From the NCBI RefSeq assembly GCF_029914245.1, contig NZ_JARYZI010000015.1:1-64000 (forward strand): a stretch of DNA of 64,000 nt, read 5' to 3'. Within the stretch, counting starts at the first letter, position 1. Each line of letters begins with the position of its first letter. Under the pieces are notes generated by a model. That model was not told the origin of the DNA and did no database searches. It saw only the letters and a program-made list of their open reading frames with translations. The translations under genes were made by a program, and so were the position numbers. This document shows positions 60,179 through 64,000 of this stretch, piece by piece. The DNA comes from Fusibacter bizertensis. Its GTDB lineage: Bacteria > Bacillota > Clostridia > Peptostreptococcales > Acidaminobacteraceae.

Positions 60179-60267
60179 TATTAAAGTCACAACTTGTTTG
60201 TGACAGAATCGGAGGGCTCGATGGCCGAAGATTTTTATTTGAATGTCAATAGCATTTGGAGGAGTAT

Positions 60268-61773
60268 ATGAGCATAGGTATGAAATCTGAGAGAATAAGA
60301 AGTGAAGCATTTTTAGCGAAAGTAATGAGCGCAGAGCAAGCTGCAAAATTTATAAACGATGGCGATGTAGTAGCAACAAGCGGTTTTACACCATCTGGTT
60401 ACCCTAAAGCTGTCCCTTTAGCACTTGCTGAAAGAGCAAAAAATGGTGAGAAAGTAGAAATCACACTTATTACAGGCGCATCAGTTGGTCCGGAACTTGA
60501 TGGAACACTTGCTGAAGCGGGTGTCATTAAAAGACGTTTTCCTTATCAAACAGATGGAAAAATGAGAAACAATATAAATGCTGGTAATATAAAGTATGCA
60601 GATATGCATCTTAGCCATGTACCGCAATATATTGAGTATGGTTTCTTTGGTGATATAGATGTAGCAATTATTGAAGCAATAGCAATTAATCCTGATGGTG
60701 GTATCGTACCTTCAACTTCAGTGGGCATTTCACCACAAGCGATTAGAAATGCTAAAAAAGTTATTATTGAAATCAACTCATCACAACCATTAGCACTTGA
60801 AGGTGTACATGATATCTACATTACAGAGAAACCACCTTTTAGAAAACCAATTCCTATTGAAGCAACAGCTGATCGCATCGGTACAACTTATATTCCGTGT
60901 GACCCTGATAAAATCGTTGCAATAGTAGAAACTGATATCACTGACAAAGTTAGACCACTTGGTGAAATCGATGAAGACTCTAAAAAAATCTCAAAACACA
61001 TCATCAAATTCTTTGAAGGTGAAGTTGCTGCAGGTAGATTGCCAGAGAATTTATTGCCACTTCAATCAGGTGTTGGTTCAGTAGCAAATGCAGTTATGGC
61101 AGGACTTGTAGAGTCTAAATTTACGAACCTTACTTGCTACACCGAAGTTATCCAAGACTGTATGTTTGATCTAATTGATGCTGGGAAAGTAACGATGGCA
61201 TCTGGTACATCATTTACACCATCTTCGGAAGGTCAAGTTAGACTATATAATAATATAGATCTTTACACAAAACACTGTGTACTTAGACCAATGGAGATTA
61301 GTAATAACCCAGAAGTTGCAAGACGTTTAGGTGTACTTTCAATGAATACTGCAATCGAGATTGATATGTATGGTCACGTAAACTCTACTAATATTATGGG
61401 CTCTAGAATGATGAATGGTATCGGTGGTTCAGGAGACTTTACTAGAAATGCTTATATCTCGATCTTTACAACAGTATCAACTGCTAAAAATGGAGATATC
61501 TCATCAATCGTACCAATGGTTTCACACGTAGACCATACTGAACACGATGTACAAGTAGTTGTCACTGAGCAAGGACTTGCAGATTTAAGAGGATTGTCTC
61601 CAAGAGAAAGAGCGAGAGCGATCATTGAAAACTGTGCACATCCAGATTATAAAGCAAAACTTACAGATTATTTAGATAGAGCAGAAGCACTACCTACAAA
61701 ACATGAAAGTCATTTGTTAAACGAAGCGCTTTCATGGCATGCTAAATTTGTAGAAACTGGATCAATGAAATAA
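60268..61773 (+). CDS. Acetyl-CoA hydrolase/transferase family CoA-transferase (succinyl-/propionyl-CoA type)
   Basis: The 501-residue enzyme matches the class that includes succinyl-CoA:acetate and propionyl-CoA:succinate CoA-transferases: [42 protein letters not shown], the catalytic Glu in CYTEVIQDC (about 292), and the [15 protein letters not shown] and [20 protein letters not shown] segments. It moves CoA between carboxylates without ATP. Directly upstream of methylmalonyl-CoA mutase, a propionyl-CoA:succinate role is likely. Start is ATG 60268 after TTGGAGGAGTAT; a TTG at 60256 lies inside that site. Confidence 0.93.
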   Translation: MSIGMKSERIRSEAFLAKVMSAEQAAKFINDGDVVATSGFTPSGYPKAVPLALAERAKNGEKVEITLITGASVGPELDGTLAEAGVIKRRFPYQTDGKMRNNINAGNIKYADMHLSHVPQYIEYGFFGDIDVAIIEAIAINPDGGIVPSTSVGISPQAIRNAKKVIIEINSSQPLALEGVHDIYITEKPPFRKPIPIEATADRIGTTYIPCDPDKIVAIVETDITDKVRPLGEIDEDSKKISKHIIKFFEGEVAAGRLPENLLPLQSGVGSVANAVMAGLVESKFTNLTCYTEVIQDCMFDLIDAGKVTMASGTSFTPSSEGQVRLYNNIDLYTKHCVLRPMEISNNPEVARRLGVLSMNTAIEIDMYGHVNSTNIMGSRMMNGIGGSGDFTRNAYISIFTTVSTAKNGDISSIVPMVSHVDHTEHDVQVVVTEQGLADLRGLSPRERARAIIENCAHPDYKAKLTDYLDRAEALPTKHESHLLNEALSWHAKFVETGSMK

Positions 61774-61847
61774 AGAGAGATATTAAAGTCAACAATGACT
61801 TCTATAAAATATATCAAAAACATGCGGCCAAGAACGAGGAGGATTTT

Positions 61848-63524
61848 ATGTTTGATCAAAAACAAGTGAGTGTGATTAAAGAAGCAGTAGATAAACACAC
61901 AACTAAGATTGAAGAAGCACTGGTTAAAAGACCAGAAAGAAAAAAAGAGTTCACAACTGGCTCAGGTGCACCTGTAAACAGATACTATACACCTGCAGAT
62001 GTGTCAGAACTTGATTATATGGATGACCTTGGTTTACCAGGACAATTTCCATTTACACGTGGTGTACAACCAACGATGTACCGTGGTCAATTCTGGACAA
62101 TGAGAATGTATGCAGGTTTTGCAACAGCAGAAGAATCTAACAAGCGTTATAAGTTCCTAGTAGAACAAGGATCAGGCGGCTTATCAGTAGCATTTGACCT
62201 TCCAACACAGATCGGTTACGATTCAGACCACGCACTTTCAGAAGGTGAAGTTGGTAAAGTTGGTGTTGCGATTGATTCACTTGCAGATATGGAAATCTTA
62301 TTTGATGGAATTCCACTAGATAAAGTAAGTACATCAATGACGATTAACGCACCAGCATCAGTACTACTTGCAATGTATATTGCAGTAGCAGAAAAACAAG
62401 GTGTTTCATCAGAAAAATTAAGAGGTACCATTCAAAATGATATCTTAAAAGAGTATATCGCAAGAGGAACTTATATATTCCCAACAGAACCATCAATGAG
62501 ACTGATCACAGATATCTTTGAGTTCTGTTCAAAAGATGTGCCACTATGGAATACAATCTCAATTTCTGGATACCATATCAGAGAAGCAGGCTCAACAGCA
62601 GCACAAGAAGTAGGTTTTACACTTGCAGATGGTATTGCATATGTAGAAGCAGCAGTAAAAGCTGGCTTAAACGTAGATGATTTTGCACCGAGATTATCAT
62701 TCTTCTTCAACGCGCACAACGACTTACTTGAAGAAGTAGCAAAATACAGAGCAGCAAGAAGACTTTGGGCTAGAATTATGAAAGAAAGATTTGGCGCTAC
62801 CAGTGTAAAATCTATGCAACTTAAGTTCCATACACAAACAGGTGGTTCAACACTTACAGCACAACAACCAGAAAACAACATCGTAAGAGTTGCGATTCAA
62901 ACACTAGCAGCAGTACTTGGTGGCACACAAAGCTTACACACAAACTCTAAAGATGAGGCACTTGCGCTTCCAACAGAGGATTCAGTAAGAGTAGCACTTA
63001 GAACTCAACAAATCGTAGCACATGAAAGTGGTGTAACAGAAGTAGTAGATCCACTTGCAGGTTCATATTATATAGAAGCAAAAACAAAAGAAATCGAAGA
63101 TGCAGCAATGGCATACATCAAAAAAATTGATGATATCGGCGGTGCAACAAAAGCAATCGATATGGGCTATATCCAGTCAGAAATCATGGATGCATCATAT
63201 GACTATCAAAAGAAAGTCGAAGCTGGTGAGATCATCGTAGTAGGTATGAACAAGTACCAAATCGAAGAAGAAGCACCAAAAGGACTATTAAGAGTCGATC
63301 CTTCAGTAGGCGAGATGCAAAAACAAAAATTGGTTGAACTTCGCGCAAAACGTGATAACACAAAAGTAAACGAAACGTTAATGACGCTTAAAAAAGCATG
63401 TGAGGGAACAGATAATGTAATGCCTTACATCTTAGAAGCAGTTAAAGCGTATGCGACACTTGGAGAAGTATGTGGCGTAATGAGAGAAGTGTTTGGTGAA
63501 TACCAACAAGCTGTTAAGCTTTAA
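61848..63524 (+). CDS. Methylmalonyl-CoA mutase, large (catalytic) subunit
   Basis: A 558-residue catalytic chain without a B12 domain. [23 protein letters not shown] holds the Tyr that distinguishes methylmalonyl-CoA mutase from the isobutyryl enzyme (Phe there), and [14 protein letters not shown] carries the matching Arg. [17 protein letters not shown] has the active-site His, and [17 protein letters not shown] is conserved. It interconverts succinyl-CoA and R-methylmalonyl-CoA with adenosylcobalamin supplied by the small subunit. ATG follows CGAGGAGGATTTT. Codon choice is more uniform than in neighbours (frequent CAA, ACA, GCA), as for high expression. Confidence 0.94.
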   Translation: MFDQKQVSVIKEAVDKHTTKIEEALVKRPERKKEFTTGSGAPVNRYYTPADVSELDYMDDLGLPGQFPFTRGVQPTMYRGQFWTMRMYAGFATAEESNKRYKFLVEQGSGGLSVAFDLPTQIGYDSDHALSEGEVGKVGVAIDSLADMEILFDGIPLDKVSTSMTINAPASVLLAMYIAVAEKQGVSSEKLRGTIQNDILKEYIARGTYIFPTEPSMRLITDIFEFCSKDVPLWNTISISGYHIREAGSTAAQEVGFTLADGIAYVEAAVKAGLNVDDFAPRLSFFFNAHNDLLEEVAKYRAARRLWARIMKERFGATSVKSMQLKFHTQTGGSTLTAQQPENNIVRVAIQTLAAVLGGTQSLHTNSKDEALALPTEDSVRVALRTQQIVAHESGVTEVVDPLAGSYYIEAKTKEIEDAAMAYIKKIDDIGGATKAIDMGYIQSEIMDASYDYQKKVEAGEIIVVGMNKYQIEEEAPKGLLRVDPSVGEMQKQKLVELRAKRDNTKVNETLMTLKKACEGTDNVMPYILEAVKAYATLGEVCGVMREVFGEYQQAVKL

Positions 63525-63578
63525 GTAAAACAATAAACCGATAAATGATAAGCAATTAGCTTTAATAGGAGGACGAAG

Positions 63579-63977
63579 ATGGATAAAATGATTAGAGTTT
63601 TGGTTGCAAAACCAGGCTTAGATGGACATGATAGAGGTGCTAAGGTTATTGCAAGAGCACTTAGAGATGCAGGTATGGAAGTTATCTACACAGGCTTAAG
63701 ACAAACACCTGAGCAAATTGTAAGTGCAGCAATTCAAGAAGATGTTGACTGCGTAGCAATGAGTATCTTATCAGGCGCACATAATACACTTTTACCAAAA
63801 GTGGCTGCGATGTTAAAAGCTGAAGGCGCAGATGATATCCTTGTAATTGGTGGCGGTGTAATTCCACAAGAAGATATTCCTGGATTAAAAGAAAAAGGCA
63901 TCAAAGAAATCTTTACACCAGGTACACCAACACAAGTAACAATTGATTTCATCAAAGCAAACGTTTCTGGGAAATAG
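63579..63977 (+). CDS. Methylmalonyl-CoA mutase, small B12-binding subunit
   Basis: A 132-residue cobalamin-binding domain: [16 protein letters not shown] contains the axial His of the DxHxxG motif (about residue 19), with [12 protein letters not shown] and [14 protein letters not shown] completing the nucleotide-tail pocket. It docks on the large subunit from the preceding gene, 54 bases upstream, to form the active enzyme. ATG follows TAGGAGGACGAAG. Epimerase and decarboxylase genes would be expected next, beyond the window. Confidence 0.95.
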   Translation: MDKMIRVLVAKPGLDGHDRGAKVIARALRDAGMEVIYTGLRQTPEQIVSAAIQEDVDCVAMSILSGAHNTLLPKVAAMLKAEGADDILVIGGGVIPQEDIPGLKEKGIKEIFTPGTPTQVTIDFIKANVSGK

Positions 63978-64000
63978 ACAGAAACATAGAAATAGTATTT

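Noticed and set aside
62471-62881. 136-codon minus-strand frame inside the methylmalonyl-CoA mutase gene
   Set aside because: It mirrors the biased codon use of the real gene, lacks a ribosome site and has low-complexity Ser/Leu composition.
1-64000. CRISPR array, prophage, integrase or toxin-antitoxin pair
   Set aside because: No regularly spaced repeats, phage structural genes, recombinases or recognisable toxin-antitoxin genes were seen on either strand; the window looks like core and metabolic chromosome.

Overview
The window reads as the chromosome of a low-GC, anaerobic, Gram-positive bacterium of the Clostridia type. The pointers are AT-rich DNA with strong GGAGG-type ribosome sites, a GlcT-style antiterminator with its RNA target, ECF-type vitamin transport, anaerobic cobalt-early cobalamin synthesis, YitT and NamA proteins, and a methylmalonyl-CoA mutase/CoA-transferase set typical of succinate/propionate fermenters. 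A Fusibacter/Acidaminobacter-like lineage is my guess; the genus cannot be fixed from the sequence alone. No phage, CRISPR array or complete insertion sequence was seen.

Layout. 1-5.9 kb: tail of a peptide ABC transporter operon, a tRNA-Thr, a large unknown membrane protein, and a surface-anchored pullulanase behind a sigma-A promoter with a LacI-type operator. 5.9-16.8 kb: YitT protein, UbiA-type prenyltransferase, diguanylate cyclase, NhaC antiporter, B3/B4 protein, then a cobalamin riboswitch driving a DUF4430 protein and an ECF S component, followed by cell-envelope genes (ABC-type IV membrane protein, M55 aminopeptidase, C39-like lipoprotein, DUF4097 lipoprotein, 51-aa basic protein). 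16.8-19.2 kb: glcT with two RNA antiterminator targets, then separate EIIB, EIIA and HPr genes but no EIIC permease. 19.2-33.1 kb: CutC, a membrane-bound MutS-like ATPase, M42 peptidase, acetyltransferase, DUF3810 metallopeptidase-like protein, MFS transporter, hydrolase, NamA, pyruvate carboxylase, SDR and MscS.

33.2-50.0 kb: a second cobalamin riboswitch heads an unbroken run of 19 same-strand genes: cbiX-C-D-E-T-L-F-G-H-J, the cobalt transporter cbiM-N-Q-O, then hemA, a precorrin-2 dehydrogenase, a three-domain HemC-CobA-HemD fusion, hemB and hemL. Together they run from glutamyl-tRNA to uroporphyrinogen III, sirohydrochlorin, cobalt insertion and ring contraction. No heme-branch gene (hemE onward) and no late cobalamin gene (cbiA, cbiP, cbiB, cobT/U/S) is present, so in this locus the tetrapyrrole precursor genes appear dedicated to B12.

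50.0-58.0 kb: a TldD/TldE pair, a MATE exporter with its MarR regulator and two matching operators, a 71-aa CxxC protein followed by a perfect 34-bp inverted repeat, and an ABC exporter. 58.0-64 kb: a structured, terminator-linked leader, an Asp-Al_Ex-family carrier, DUF3870, a succinyl-CoA/propionyl-CoA type CoA-transferase and the two subunits of methylmalonyl-CoA mutase. Pyruvate carboxylase at 28 kb, the B12 locus and this mutase module fit one physiology: B12-dependent interconversion of succinate and propionate.

The best candidates for something little described are the EIIC-less GlcT/PTS locus, the HemC-CobA-HemD fusion inside a single riboswitch-controlled cobalamin operon, the unassigned structured leader before the Asp-Al_Ex carrier, and the DUF4430/ECF-S pair under B12 control.
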